Source: an uncultured Eubacteriales bacterium
GTDB taxonomy: Bacteria > Bacillota > Clostridia > Monoglobales > Monoglobaceae
Direction of reading: 5' to 3'
NCBI GenBank assembly: GCA_958352815.1
Contig: CATWQA010000001.1
Span: 62,001-126,000, forward strand
DNA length: 64,000 bases
Made by a program: the position numbers and the translations under genes
Part shown: positions 43,940-53,700 of the stretch, piece by piece
How the letters are laid out: every line of letters starts with the position of its first letter
How positions within the stretch are numbered: the stretch's first letter is position 1
Notes under the pieces: generated by a model
The model's database searches: none
The model's input: only the letters and a program-made list of their open reading frames with translations
What the model was told of the DNA's origin: nothing

Positions 43940-46419
43940 CAGTTCACCTCCTCGGCCTGTTCTTCCTGTTCCTTTTCCACCCTTGCTATGGTGGCAACCT
44001 TAACGCCGTCCGCCAGGCGCATAAGCCTTACGCCCCGGGTAACGCGGCTGTAGGTACTGATATCCTCTGTGTCAATTCTGATTATAACGCCCTCGGAGGT
44101 TATGAGAATAATATCATCCTCCGGGGATACCACCTTAATTCCTGCAAGATTGCCCGTCTCCTCGGATATTTTATAGGTAGAGCAACCCTTTCCGCCCCTG
44201 GTCTGTATCTTATACTCCTCAAGCTCGGTCTTTTTACCGTAGCCGTTTTCGGAAACCACAAGCATTTTTGAATTTTCACGGTAAATACTCATGCCCACAA
44301 CATAGTCGCCGTCCTCCAGCTTAATAGCCCGAACGCCTCTTGAAATACGACCCAGCTCACGAACGTCGCGCTCGTTAAACCTAATCATCTTGCCTTGGTG
44401 AGTGCCCACAAACAGGTCTGTATTGCCATCTGTCAGCTTAACCCGCAGGAGCTCGTCCCCCTCGTCCAGCTTAATGGCAATCTTACCCCCTCTGGGAGCG
44501 TTCTGATATTCCATAATATCGGTCTTCTTGATTATTCCCTGCTTTGTGCACATGGTCAGATACTGTCCGTTATGGTACTCCTTAATGGGTATCATTGCGG
44601 AAATCTTCTCGTCCGGCGACAGTTCAAGAAGGTTTACAATAGGCGTACCCTTTGCCTGCCTGCCCGCCTCGGGTATGCGATATGCCTTTATGCGGAACAT
44701 GCGGCCCGTGTTGGTAAAGAACATCACATAGGAATGGGTTGAGGATATAAACATGGTGGACACAAAGTCCTCCTCCTTAGTCTGCATTCCCACAATACCC
44801 TTGCCGCCTCTGTGCTGGCTCTTATAGGTGTCAACGGGCAGACGCTTAATGTAGCCCTGATGGGTCATGGTGACAACATTGTCCTCCTCGGCAATAAGGT
44901 CCTCAATATCAATGTCGTCAACAACAGGCTCTATTGATGTGCGCCTGTCATCGGCGTACTTTTCTCTTATCGCAAGGATCTCCTCCTTGACAATATCCAG
45001 AACCATCTGCTCGCTGCCGAGAACCTCTGTCAGGTGAGCGATTAACTCCGTCACCTCTGCCAGCTCGTTCTCAACCTTTTCCCGTTCCATTCCCGCAAGT
45101 CTGCCCAGGCGCATATCCAAAATCGCCTGCGCCTGCTCGTCCGAGAAAGCGAACCTTTCAATAAGTCTTGCCTTTGCGTCGTTATAGCTGCTTCTGATAA
45201 TATTGATTACCTCATCGATGTTATCAAGGGCAATCTTTAAGCCCTCCAAAATATGCGCACGCGCCTCCGCCTTTTTCTTGTCAAAGGTAGTTCTGCGGAC
45301 AATAACGTCCTTTTGGAAGTTAAGATAGTGAACAAGCACCTGCTTAAGGGACAACACCTGCGGCGAAGTTCTGTCCACAAGGGCAAGCATTATTACGCTG
45401 AATGTATCCTCAAGCTGAGTATACTTATAAAGCTGATTAAGCACCACCTGAGCGTTGGCGTCGCGTTTAAGCTCAATCACAACCCGCAGACCGTCTCTGT
45501 CCGACTCGTCGCGCAGGTCGGAAATTCCCTCTATGCGCTTCTCGTGAACCAAATCCGCAATCTTCTTAATCAATACCGCCTTATTAACTCCGTAAGGTAT
45601 CTCGGTAATAACTATTCTCTCTCGGTTTTCTTTCCACTGTACTATCTCAGCCTTGGCGCGAACCTTGAGCTTGCCTCTGCCCGTGTTATATGCGGCTCTG
45701 ATGCCGCTTGTACCCATAATCTGAGCCCCTGTGGGGAAGTCGGGCCCGGGGATATACTCCATAAGCTCGTCAACCGTTATGTCCGGATTGTCAATCAGGG
45801 CGACAACACCGTCAATAACCTCTCCCAGATTGTGGGGCGGAATTTTGGTCGCCATGCCAACGGCAATGCCGTCCGAACCGTTGACCAGCAGGTGGGGAAA
45901 TCTGGAGGGAAGAACCTCCGGCTCCTTTCTGCTCTCATCGAAGTTCGGTACAAAGTCCACAGTCTCTTTCTCAATATTCGTCAGCATGTTCATGGACAGC
46001 TTGGACATTTTAGACTCGGTGTACCTGTACGCTGCAGGCGGGTCTCCGTCTACCGAACCAAAGTTACCGTGCCCGTCCACAGTGGGGTATCTCATGGAAA
46101 AGTCCTGCGCCATACGCACCATGGCATCATAAACCGACTGGTCACCGTGGGGATGGTATCTGCCCAGCACGTTACCCACGGTGGTGGCGCACTTTTTATA
46201 GGGTTTGTCCGGAGTAATTCCGTCCTCATACATGGAATAAAGTATCCTTCTGTGAACCGGCTTTAGGCCGTCCCGCACGTCGGGAAGCGCACGTCCCACA
46301 ATAACCGACATGGAATAGTCTATATAAGACTTTTTCATCTCATTATCCAAATCAACCGGGATAATGTTCAGCTTTGCCGGGTCAAAAAGGGGCTCGCTTG
46401 TCTTATCTTTTGAAGCCAT
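43939..46419 (-). CDS. gyrA: DNA gyrase subunit A
   Basis: 826 residues. The breakage-reunion domain contains the catalytic Tyr133 ('AAYRYTE') and the quinolone-determining region 'HPHGDQSVYDAMVRMAQDF'. The C-terminal beta-pinwheel (about 505-815) has the GyrA-box 'SQHRGGKG' (Q-R-G-G-[RK]-G type), which separates gyrase from topoisomerase IV. Gyrase supercoils DNA with GyrB, encoded elsewhere. The quinolone-sensing position equal to E. coli Ser83 is Gln94 (codon CAG at 46138-46140). The acidic residue Asp98 is kept. GGAG lies ten bases before the ATG. Confidence 0.98.
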   Translation of the reverse strand: MASKDKTSEPLFDPAKLNIIPVDLDNEMKKSYIDYSMSVIVGRALPDVRDGLKPVHRRILYSMYEDGITPDKPYKKCATTVGNVLGRYHPHGDQSVYDAMVRMAQDFSMRYPTVDGHGNFGSVDGDPPAAYRYTESKMSKLSMNMLTNIEKETVDFVPNFDESRKEPEVLPSRFPHLLVNGSDGIAVGMATKIPPHNLGEVIDGVVALIDNPDITVDELMEYIPGPDFPTGAQIMGTSGIRAAYNTGRGKLKVRAKAEIVQWKENRERIVITEIPYGVNKAVLIKKIADLVHEKRIEGISDLRDESDRDGLRVVIELKRDANAQVVLNQLYKYTQLEDTFSVIMLALVDRTSPQVLSLKQVLVHYLNFQKDVIVRRTTFDKKKAEARAHILEGLKIALDNIDEVINIIRSSYNDAKARLIERFAFSDEQAQAILDMRLGRLAGMEREKVENELAEVTELIAHLTEVLGSEQMVLDIVKEEILAIREKYADDRRTSIEPVVDDIDIEDLIAEEDNVVTMTHQGYIKRLPVDTYKSQHRGGKGIVGMQTKEEDFVSTMFISSTHSYVMFFTNTGRMFRIKAYRIPEAGRQAKGTPIVNLLELSPDEKISAMIPIKEYHNGQYLTMCTKQGIIKKTDIMEYQNAPRGGKIAIKLDEGDELLRVKLTDGNTDLFVGTHQGKMIRFNERDVRELGRISRGVRAIKLEDGDYVVGMSIYRENSKMLVVSENGYGKKTELEEYKIQTRGGKGCSTYKISEETGNLAGIKVVSPEDDIILITSEGVIIRIDTEDISTYSRVTRGVRLMRLADGVKVATIARVEKEQEEQAEEVN

Positions 46420-46444
46420 TAACTTATATCTCCTTTTTCTATGT

Positions 46445-46489
46445 ACAGCCGATTGCCCAAAAGCAAAAAAATAGCTTTAAATCGGCTGT
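46445..46489. promoter_or_regulatory. Inverted repeat in gyrA leader
   Basis: ACAGCCGATT and AATCGGCTGT, 10-bp arms, lie immediately upstream of the gyrA ribosome site. They could fold in the gyrA mRNA leader or act as a terminator for plus-strand read-through (TTTTGTATTTTT follows). Confidence 0.5.
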
Positions 46490-46647
46490 TTTGTATTTTT
46501 CCTTACCTTGTAATATTCTCCAAAAATCTCAAAAACCCTTTTAAAATCCAAAAAATTATATCAATTTTGTTGAATAAACTGAATATAATATTAATTTTGT
46601 GTTTGTGCGATATAATAGCACCTTTAATATATGTAAATCATTACGGT

Positions 46648-46740
46648 GTAGGGGGCGGCACATATTATTCCAATTAAACCACTGTAACCAATGTCAATAA
46701 CAGCCCTTAGTTGTTGCCGGTCTGGGAAGCCGCCCCCTAC
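46648..46740. mobile_element. Composite: family A ends surrounding a partial family C core
   Basis: GTAGGGGGCGG is followed by a partial family C sequence (CACATATTATTCCAATTAAA..CAGCCCTTAGTTGTTGCCG), then TCTGGGAAGCCGCCCCCTAC. The normal family A core has been replaced. Total 93 bp. Remaining gene-free DNA around it (46490-46814) has no gene. Confidence 0.65.
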
Positions 46741-46814
46741 TGCCACGTAATTCTTAAAACTTTATATAATTGAACCCACGTATTTTGATAAACAAAAGTT
46801 TTTCTCGATAGAAA

Positions 46815-46840
46815 ACGGAGCAAAGTTCGCTTTGCTCCGT
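46815..46840 (-). terminator. Terminator hairpin of SLH-M15 gene
   Basis: ACGGAGCAAAG-CGAA-CTTTGCTCCGT on the minus strand, followed by TTTTCT. Confidence 0.75.
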
Positions 46841-46856
46841 TAAATACCAATATTCT

Positions 46857-48281
46857 TTATTTACCCAAATAGGTGAAGTGCATATAGTCAACGGTTCCGC
46901 TTACCCATGCGTTACCGCCCCACAGCCAGCCGTACTTGGCGAAGGTCTGAACAACCACGCCAGTTGACGGGAATGAGAACACCGAGTTCACCGGGTCATA
47001 GAACGAGCCGATTTGCTGACCGCTCTTATACACGCAATAGTTCTCGTTATAGTTAAGATCTATAACCGTGCCGTAATTATGGTCGGAAATACTGCCGCCC
47101 GCCATAGGACTTCTCCAGGCATAGCCCGCCGCATCCTTTATAGGCGGCTTTAAGGGTGAGTTATATATCTCGCTGAAAATAGCCTGCACGTCCTCAGCCA
47201 GAACCGAGTTTATTCTAAAGCTGCGCCAGCCCGTTTGGAGCTGGTCTCCGTCGCCGAACTCCCATACGGGAACGGTTACCTCAACCATGTGAGCGTCTGC
47301 TTCCTCTTGGGTGGTGTATTTTGCGCCTACCGCCCCGAACACTCTGATTTCCTTATCTGTCGCCTCGCCTGTGGCAAGGGTTTCGGAATAGGTTTTGAGC
47401 CTGTACAAGCCGTCGGAATCAGGCTGCTGCAGCGGGGTTCCGCTTGGTGCGTAGCCTCCCGTGCCGTCCGGAACCGGATCGGGCTCCTGCTCTACGATTG
47501 GTTCTCCTCCGCCCACAATCTCGCCGCCGGGGGTTACAAGCTGCTTATCCGGGGCGTTGCGCAGGGCGATAACCGTACCGTTGCTCTGCATAACCGTTTT
47601 CTCAAGAGTGTATACCGTGCGTCCGTTAGAGTCGGTACCGCTCTTTAAGGCTGTTTGAATTGTGCCGTCCACATCTCTGCCGTACTTGATAAAGCAGCGG
47701 TACGCGATTATGGCAGCCTCCTCACGGGACACATAGTCAAGAGGCTTAAACAATCCCTCATAGCCCGCCATCAGGTCGTTGTCCAGCATGAAAGCCACAT
47801 AGTCTCTAGCCCAGTCGCTTATCTGCCACGAGTCCTGAATATCGTCAAACACTCCCGTTGACGGGAAGTAGGGACCCAAAACTCCCGCTGCGGAAAGAGT
47901 GCTGGTTATTACCTTGCACATTTCCTCTCGGGTTATAAAATTCATGGGATAGAAATGCCCCTCACCGTCGCCGCTGATAATTCCCACATAGTACGCCATG
48001 TTCGGGAAAACATTGTCCGTATCCACAAACGGACTGTATGCGCCGGAGGTAACATTCTCCGCCGTAATCGTGGTGTAAATATTAACCGCCACGTTTATAA
48101 AATCCGACCTGGTTATAGCGTCGGTATACGGCTTGTTGCCGTACTCCGTGGAAATCAGACCGTACTGCATTGCGCCGCGCACCGTGTCCTCTGCCCACCA
48201 GTTGGGGTCGTAGGCGAGAACGCTGATGCACGAAAAGGACATGCAGAGGGTCAATAATACTGCAATTGCTCTTTTCTTCAC
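46857..48281 (-). CDS. SLH-domain M15 (VanY/DacC-like) D,D-carboxypeptidase
   Basis: About 474 residues. A signal peptide precedes three S-layer-homology repeats (about 25-205: 'NPNWWAEDTVRGAMQYGLIS' style, 'FITREEMCKVITSTLSAAG', 'PLDYVSREEAAIIAYRCFI'). A linker with Gly/Pro-rich 'VPDGTGGYAPSGTPLQQP' leads to a M15 domain (about 345-474). Zinc ligands are in 'SISDHNYGTVIDLNYNENY' (HxxxxxxD) and 'DYMHFTY' (His). It trims peptidoglycan stems while anchored to the wall. I prefer the GTG at 48281 (GAGGTGA upstream) over the longer frame from 48290. Confidence 0.92.
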   Translation of the reverse strand: MKKRAIAVLLTLCMSFSCISVLAYDPNWWAEDTVRGAMQYGLISTEYGNKPYTDAITRSDFINVAVNIYTTITAENVTSGAYSPFVDTDNVFPNMAYYVGIISGDGEGHFYPMNFITREEMCKVITSTLSAAGVLGPYFPSTGVFDDIQDSWQISDWARDYVAFMLDNDLMAGYEGLFKPLDYVSREEAAIIAYRCFIKYGRDVDGTIQTALKSGTDSNGRTVYTLEKTVMQSNGTVIALRNAPDKQLVTPGGEIVGGGEPIVEQEPDPVPDGTGGYAPSGTPLQQPDSDGLYRLKTYSETLATGEATDKEIRVFGAVGAKYTTQEEADAHMVEVTVPVWEFGDGDQLQTGWRSFRINSVLAEDVQAIFSEIYNSPLKPPIKDAAGYAWRSPMAGGSISDHNYGTVIDLNYNENYCVYKSGQQIGSFYDPVNSVFSFPSTGVVVQTFAKYGWLWGGNAWVSGTVDYMHFTYLGK

Positions 48282-48418
48282 AAAGTTCACCTCATTAATC
48301 GTTTAAATTAGATAACAAATTAAATTTGTGTGCGTAAAATCTGAGCCTATATTATACCACGTTTTTCGACTTTTCTCAAGATTTGAAACAGAATATTAAT
48401 AGAATATTAACAAACTGC

Positions 48419-49372
48419 CTATTCGCTCTTTTTATATTCCTCAATGATATATCTGGGTCTTGCCTTTGTTTCCTTATAGATTTTTCCTATGTACTCGCCT
48501 ATAACTCCGATAGAGATAAGCTGAACTCCGCCCAAGAACCAAATCGAACACATCAGGGACGCCCAGCCCTCGGAGGTATACCCGAAGAACTTGCTTATAA
48601 AGGTGTATATAGCCGCGATTATAGCAGCTGCGCACACGATTATGCCCACAGACCACAAGGTCTTTATAGGCTTAACGCTGAATGAAGTTATGCCGTCAAA
48701 GGCAAAGGACAGCATCTTTTTCAGCGGGTACTTGCTCTCTCCGGCAAACCGCTCGGCGCGGCTGTAGTACACGCTGTCGCTCTTATAACCTATAAGGGGC
48801 ACAATACCTCGGAGGAACAGGTTGACTTCCTTAAAATTCGCCAAATCATTCAGGGCGCGTCTGCTCATCAGTCTGTAATCCGCATGGTTATAGACCACGT
48901 CAACCCCCATAAAGCCCATAAACTTATAAAAGCCCTCGGCAGACATGCGCTTAAAGACGCTGTCCGTCTTTCTCTCGCTCCTCACTCCGTAGACCACGTC
49001 GCAGCCGTCATCAAACTTCCTGACCATGTCGGGGATAACGTTAATATCGTCCTGCAAATCTGCGTCAATCGACACCGCGCAGTCGCACTCATCCTTTACG
49101 GTCATCAAGCCTCCCAGCAGTGCGTTCTGGTGACCTGCGTTGTGGGCAAGCTTCACTCCCCTGAAACGCTTGTCCTGCTCACACAAACTGCTGATTATGC
49201 GCCAGGTGGCATCCTTACTGCCGTCGTCCACCATAACAATCCTGCTGCCGCTGCCGATCAGACCCTCGCTCTCCATTTTGTCAAAGAGCTCATACATTCG
49301 CTTGGAGGTTTCTCCCAAAACCTCCTCCTCGTTGTAGCACGGAATAACCACAAATAACTTCGTTTCTCTCAT
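48419..49372 (-). CDS. GT2 glycosyltransferase with two C-terminal membrane helices (GtrB/DPM-like)
   Basis: 317 residues. The GT-A catalytic domain (about 1-220) has 'VIPCYNEEEVLGETSKRMYE', 'VDDGSKD' and 'SIDADLQDD' (DxD-like), and 'VYGVRSERKTDSVFKR'. Two membrane helices follow (about 230-300). Such enzymes load a sugar onto undecaprenyl phosphate for later transfer to surface glycans. AGGAG lies seven bases before the ATG. No accompanying flippase gene is next to it. Confidence 0.92.
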   Translation of the reverse strand: MRETKLFVVIPCYNEEEVLGETSKRMYELFDKMESEGLIGSGSRIVMVDDGSKDATWRIISSLCEQDKRFRGVKLAHNAGHQNALLGGLMTVKDECDCAVSIDADLQDDINVIPDMVRKFDDGCDVVYGVRSERKTDSVFKRMSAEGFYKFMGFMGVDVVYNHADYRLMSRRALNDLANFKEVNLFLRGIVPLIGYKSDSVYYSRAERFAGESKYPLKKMLSFAFDGITSFSVKPIKTLWSVGIIVCAAAIIAAIYTFISKFFGYTSEGWASLMCSIWFLGGVQLISIGVIGEYIGKIYKETKARPRYIIEEYKKSE

Positions 49373-49435
49373 ATTAATTCTCCTATATGAATAAAAATAA
49401 GACCTCCCATAAATGGTAAAATCCTTTTAAACAAA

Positions 49436-49459
49436 GAGAGCGGGCAAAAGCCCACTCTC
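49436..49459 (-). terminator. Terminator of secG
   Basis: Minus strand GAGAGTGGGC-TTTT-GCCCGCTCTC followed by TTTGTTT. Confidence 0.85.
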
Positions 49460-49500
49460 CTCCAATTTAATCAATTGTTCTATGGGCAGTTACAACCCCA

Positions 49501-50100
49501 TTATTCGGCAGCATTCTCAGCTGCGGCAGCTGCATCGTCAGCCGCGCCTTCAACTGCTTCCGCTGTATCTTCAGTTGCGCCCTCGGCAGCTTCTGCCGCG
49601 CCTTCAACTGCGCCCTCGGCAGCTTCCGCTGTATCTTCGGCAGCATCCTCAACTGCTCCTGCTGCATCCTCCACGGTTCCCTCAACGGCGCCGTCCTCTG
49701 TAACAGTTCCGTCCTCAGCGGCAGCCTGCTCCTGCTGAGCCGCCATATCCTCTGCCGTCATAACAATGTTGCCGTTTTCATCAACAAGATTTCCTGCCTC
49801 GTCCATGGTAACATTCATAGTTGAGCTGTCGCCTGTGTCAACAGCTGCGTTCTCGCTTGAATACTTGTTTATCGAAACAACCGTCAGAACGATGGATGAG
49901 ATGATAAACAAAACCGCAAATACGGCGGTAACCTTTTTCAGCATTGCGTCAACAGTTCTTCCCTTGTTCTTGCCGAAGAATGTTTCAGCTCCGCCTGCAA
50001 TAGCGCCGGACAAGCCCTGCTGCTTACCGTGCTGCATCAGAACGATAACCGTCAGCACCAGAGCTATAATTACGTGGATAATGATTAAAGCTGTTTGCAT
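49501..50100 (-). CDS. secG: SecG preprotein translocase subunit with long acidic-alanine tail
   Basis: 199 residues. Residues 1-80 are ordinary SecG: two membrane helices around the 'LMQHGKQQGLSGAIAGGAETFFGKNKGRTVDAML' loop (conserved 'GLSGAIAGG'). After 'NKYSSENAA' a 110-residue low-complexity tail of Ala/Glu/Asp with repeated 'EDAAEDTAEAAEGAVEGAA'-type units follows; typical SecG ends near residue 75. GGAGG lies ten bases before the ATG. The tail would be on the extracytoplasmic side. Its role is unknown. Confidence 0.9.
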   Translation of the reverse strand: MQTALIIIHVIIALVLTVIVLMQHGKQQGLSGAIAGGAETFFGKNKGRTVDAMLKKVTAVFAVLFIISSIVLTVVSINKYSSENAAVDTGDSSTMNVTMDEAGNLVDENGNIVMTAEDMAAQQEQAAAEDGTVTEDGAVEGTVEDAAGAVEDAAEDTAEAAEGAVEGAAEAAEGATEDTAEAVEGAADDAAAAAENAAE

Positions 50101-50346
50101 TTTAAAACTTCCTCCTCATACGCAGAACGTATATATTAAGTATAGAATTTGTAAAATTTGCTTCACCCAAAGCATCAGTACGCTAAATTATAACACACCT
50201 TAAAGGAAAATGCAAGTATTTTTTTCATATTTTTTAAAAAATGCAAGAGTAAATTCCTCCCCACCCTCAAAATGAGGAGAAAGGCTAATTTGCATATGGA
50301 TAAGTTTGGATATTTGTAACTATATAATTTCGTAGGGGCTCCTCTT

Positions 50347-50439
50347 TTATCAGCAACAGCTAAGGCGATTATTGATATTGATTACTGTAGCTAAAATGGA
50401 ATAATGCGAGCCAACCAGCCTCAAAGAAGTTGGATCACA
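50347..50439 (+). mobile_element. 93-bp hairpin-loop-inserted element (family C), copy 5
   Basis: TTATCAGCAACAGCTAAGG at the left, AAGTTGGATCACA at the right. Flanked by GTAGGGGCTCC on one side and GCTGCGCCCGCC on the other, the two arms of a family A-like palindrome. Confidence 0.65.
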
Positions 50440-50510
50440 GCTGCGCCCGCCGATATGCTAACAGTTTTTGATAACGTAATTAGATTAATAGCTTTGTAAA
50501 TGGTACGGTA

Positions 50511-50651
50511 GTAGGGGGCGGCCTCCCGGACGCCCCGAATATATAGCAACGTTTTTATCAATTTAAACGGGGCAACACAAATATTTAAATCCGTTTAATA
50601 ATGCATATGTTAATGGTTTAACAGCGGGGCGTCTGGGAAGCCGCCCCCTAC
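50511..50651. mobile_element. 141-bp MITE-like inverted-repeat element (family A), copy 4
   Basis: GTAGGGGGCGGCCTCCCGGA at the left, TCTGGGAAGCCGCCCCCTAC at the right, A+T-rich core of different sequence. The interval 50101-50746 contains this element and family C copy 5 but no gene. Confidence 0.75.
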
Positions 50652-50746
50652 GGATTTAAAGGGTTAAGTATATGCCAATTCCTTTTGTGTCCATTTTATT
50701 GGGTATAGTTTAGGACATTATTTCTACACTCTACATTCTACACTAT

Positions 50747-53700
50747 TTAGGCGGGTTCTATGATATACAGATTTTCAAAGCCCATTGCCTTTGCTCTTTT
50801 TGCAGCCTCAGCAGATTTTATACCCTTTGAGCAGAAGAAAATCAGCGTTGCACCTCTATCGTAGGACTTAATTTCCTCTATTTGTTCAAGGGGAATGTTC
50901 ACCGCTCCCATAATGGTTTTGGCTTCATACTCCGCCTTACTGCGCACGTCTATAAGCGCCGCTCCCCTTGCGGCAAGGGCTTCCGCCTCGGCAAGACTTA
51001 TTCTGTTCGCCTCCCGATCGTCCATGGAAATTAACGCAGATTTTCCGTCCCCCGAAAGGCTCATGCCCTCCTCGGTGATTTCCGCTTCGCGAATATCAAA
51101 ATCGCATACTCTTTGCAGCTTGTTGCACTTAGGGCACGTGGTAACCGTTACCAAAACCCCGTTATCACAGGCGGCGTACAACCTGTCTTTGTGCCCCAGA
51201 ATATAGTTTATGCCCAAATCCTCGGGTATTTCCTCAAGGTCGCTGACAGCAAAGGCGGTTAGATCCACATCTGTCCAGACGCCGCCCCTTGCACTTGAAG
51301 CAAGCCTTGTTTTTCCGTCTGCTGTCCGATAAAGCCTTGCAAACCCGCCTTCCCACCTTGCGGTCTGCAATGTGGTCTCACTTGGGCTTTCTCCGCCCTC
51401 ATAGTCAACAATCAGCCCGCAGACAATCTTGTTGTCCGCTCCTCCGAATATGTAAACGGGTCTGCCTGCGTCTCGGATTTGGCAGCTCACCGCCGTGAGC
51501 TCTCCCGCCGCAGTTTTTCCCGACGCCAGCACTACCTTGTTCTGCCATATGAACAACTCTCTGCCGTCGCCGAAGGTGAACAGCACCGTTAAGGTGCACG
51601 GCGCTTCGGGGATGAAGAACAAGCATGCCTCTGTCTCACTGCCGCCGCTCATACGCCAGCCGTTTTTAAAGCTGAATCTTCTGCCCTTATATTCATACTC
51701 GAAAACCGCAGACTTTTTCACCAGCTGCCCGTAACCTGTCAGCCCGTTAATCTCGGGCAGCTTTTGCCGCTCGGTCTCGGTAAACATCACGTCATACGCC
51801 CTATCATCCGCAAAATATGTCACTATTCGCCTCTCCGCGGGAGCTTCATATTTATACTTGAATACAGGGGACTGCTCTTTTCCGTATTCATCCGAAACGG
51901 TCAGGTTCAGCTCCTGCCCCTGCTTCGCCTTGGTGGCAACAGTGTATTCGCCGCCGCCCGCAATCTCTGTCTGCGCATCTCCTGCCGCAAGAACTGCTTT
52001 TCCTCCGTCTTCGCTGCCCACGTACCGAACACAGACCTTAACATCTCCGTTCTCGCCGCTGCTTACTGCGGCAATTTTATAGGGGATCTCATCATTAATA
52101 TCCTCATATATCAGGCGGAAGTAATCCACGTTTGCCGAGTTTGCTTGCAGAAAAATATTGCCCAAGCCGTCTCGGTCGGCAGCCCCGTCAATCCACGGGC
52201 TTATGTCAAGAGTTACCTCCCGCCAGCGGGTCCATGAGCCTGTCTCGGTTAAGACCTCCGAGGCTATGGGCTGCTTTTTATCCAAGCTGAAGTTTGCGGT
52301 CACCGCTCCCTTTTTCAGGGAATACCTTAAAACAATCTGTTTCAGGTTTGCCAGCCTTATGCCCTTGTATTCCATAAACGCCGCCCCGGTGGAGCCTGCG
52401 TTGTTTGCGCCGAAGCTGTCGCCGCTGGCGCCCTCTTTTCTGTCCTCAAGGTTAGCGCCGCCGCCGTCATCGGCGTACTCGCACTCAACCTGCATATTTA
52501 CGTATATCAGTACCTCGCCGCCCATAAGGGTTTCGGCGTCCACAGCCCGCACACGAACGAGCCCGTTTGACATAACCGTCAGCTCGCCGCTGTCTTGGTT
52601 AACAGCCGCCACCCTGCGGCTTGTTCCTCCCAGAGTTTCCAGCTGCCACTTTAGCTGTGAGCCGTCAATTTCCCTGTCCCCCTCGTATACCTTAAGCCTT
52701 ATACCGCTATAGGGCTTATCAAGAGTGACCGTGCCGCTTATTTCGGTTTCCGACACGTGATACGACGGTATGCCGTTATCGTTATAATCAATAGCTCCGT
52801 TTGCAATATAGGCAGGATTTTCAAGCCTTATGGTGTATACCTTTTTTATCCTGTCCATCCCCACTGCACGCATTGCCGCCATGGCTCTTTCCTCTGCTTC
52901 CCGAAGCTCCGAGAGCTTCACTGCGCAGTCAAGCTCCGGAGCGGCGGCTATGTTTTCAAGCCTTGCCAGGTTTTCAGGCGAGTACGCCTCTTTTACGTAT
53001 GACCCAAGCTCTTGTTCCAGCCTTTCTCTTGCACGGGCTATGCTTCCCTTGTCCGCTCTGACATCAACACAGCTCACCACAGGGAAGCTCACCGTCTTTG
53101 CGTCATCTCCCACGGTTACCCGAGCGTAAATTGCAGTAACGCCGCTTTTGTCTCCGGCGGTTACCGTGCCGTTGCTGCTTACAACGGCAACCTGCGGGTC
53201 TCCGCTTGTGTACTCAACAGAAATCTCTTCCATGGTGCACACTCTCTCGTCCGTCATTACCGCCGATAGATTTGGGTGCACCGCATTCAAGGTCTCGCGA
53301 TTTTCCCCGTCAGGGTCAACCAGCCCGTACAGAGTAATTCCGTCAGGTATTACCGCCGCGGTTTTAAGTCGGCTTTCAAGAACTCCTTTTACCGAGAAGC
53401 GAACCCCCTGCCCCAAATCATGGGAGTTAGGGGCGGCAAACAGGGTATACTCTCCCCGGGGCACATACATTTTTTGCTCCGCCTCGTCAAAAAATCTGAG
53501 CTCGTCAATATTTATCTCTGAGGTGACCTCCACGGTCTCTCCCGGCATAAGCTCCACCTTTTCAAAGGCTCTAAGCTGTATTTTAGGCAGGTCAAGCCCC
53601 TTGGGCGGCGCAACATAAAACTGCACGATCTCCTTGCCCGCAACCGCGCCTGCGTTTGTGACCTCGACCCGCGCCTTGATTGTCTCGCCCACGGCAGCTT

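Noticed and set aside
49475..49738. Ala/Ser-rich frames opposite the secG tail
   Set aside because: They are antisense shadows of the low-complexity secG tail; no start signal.
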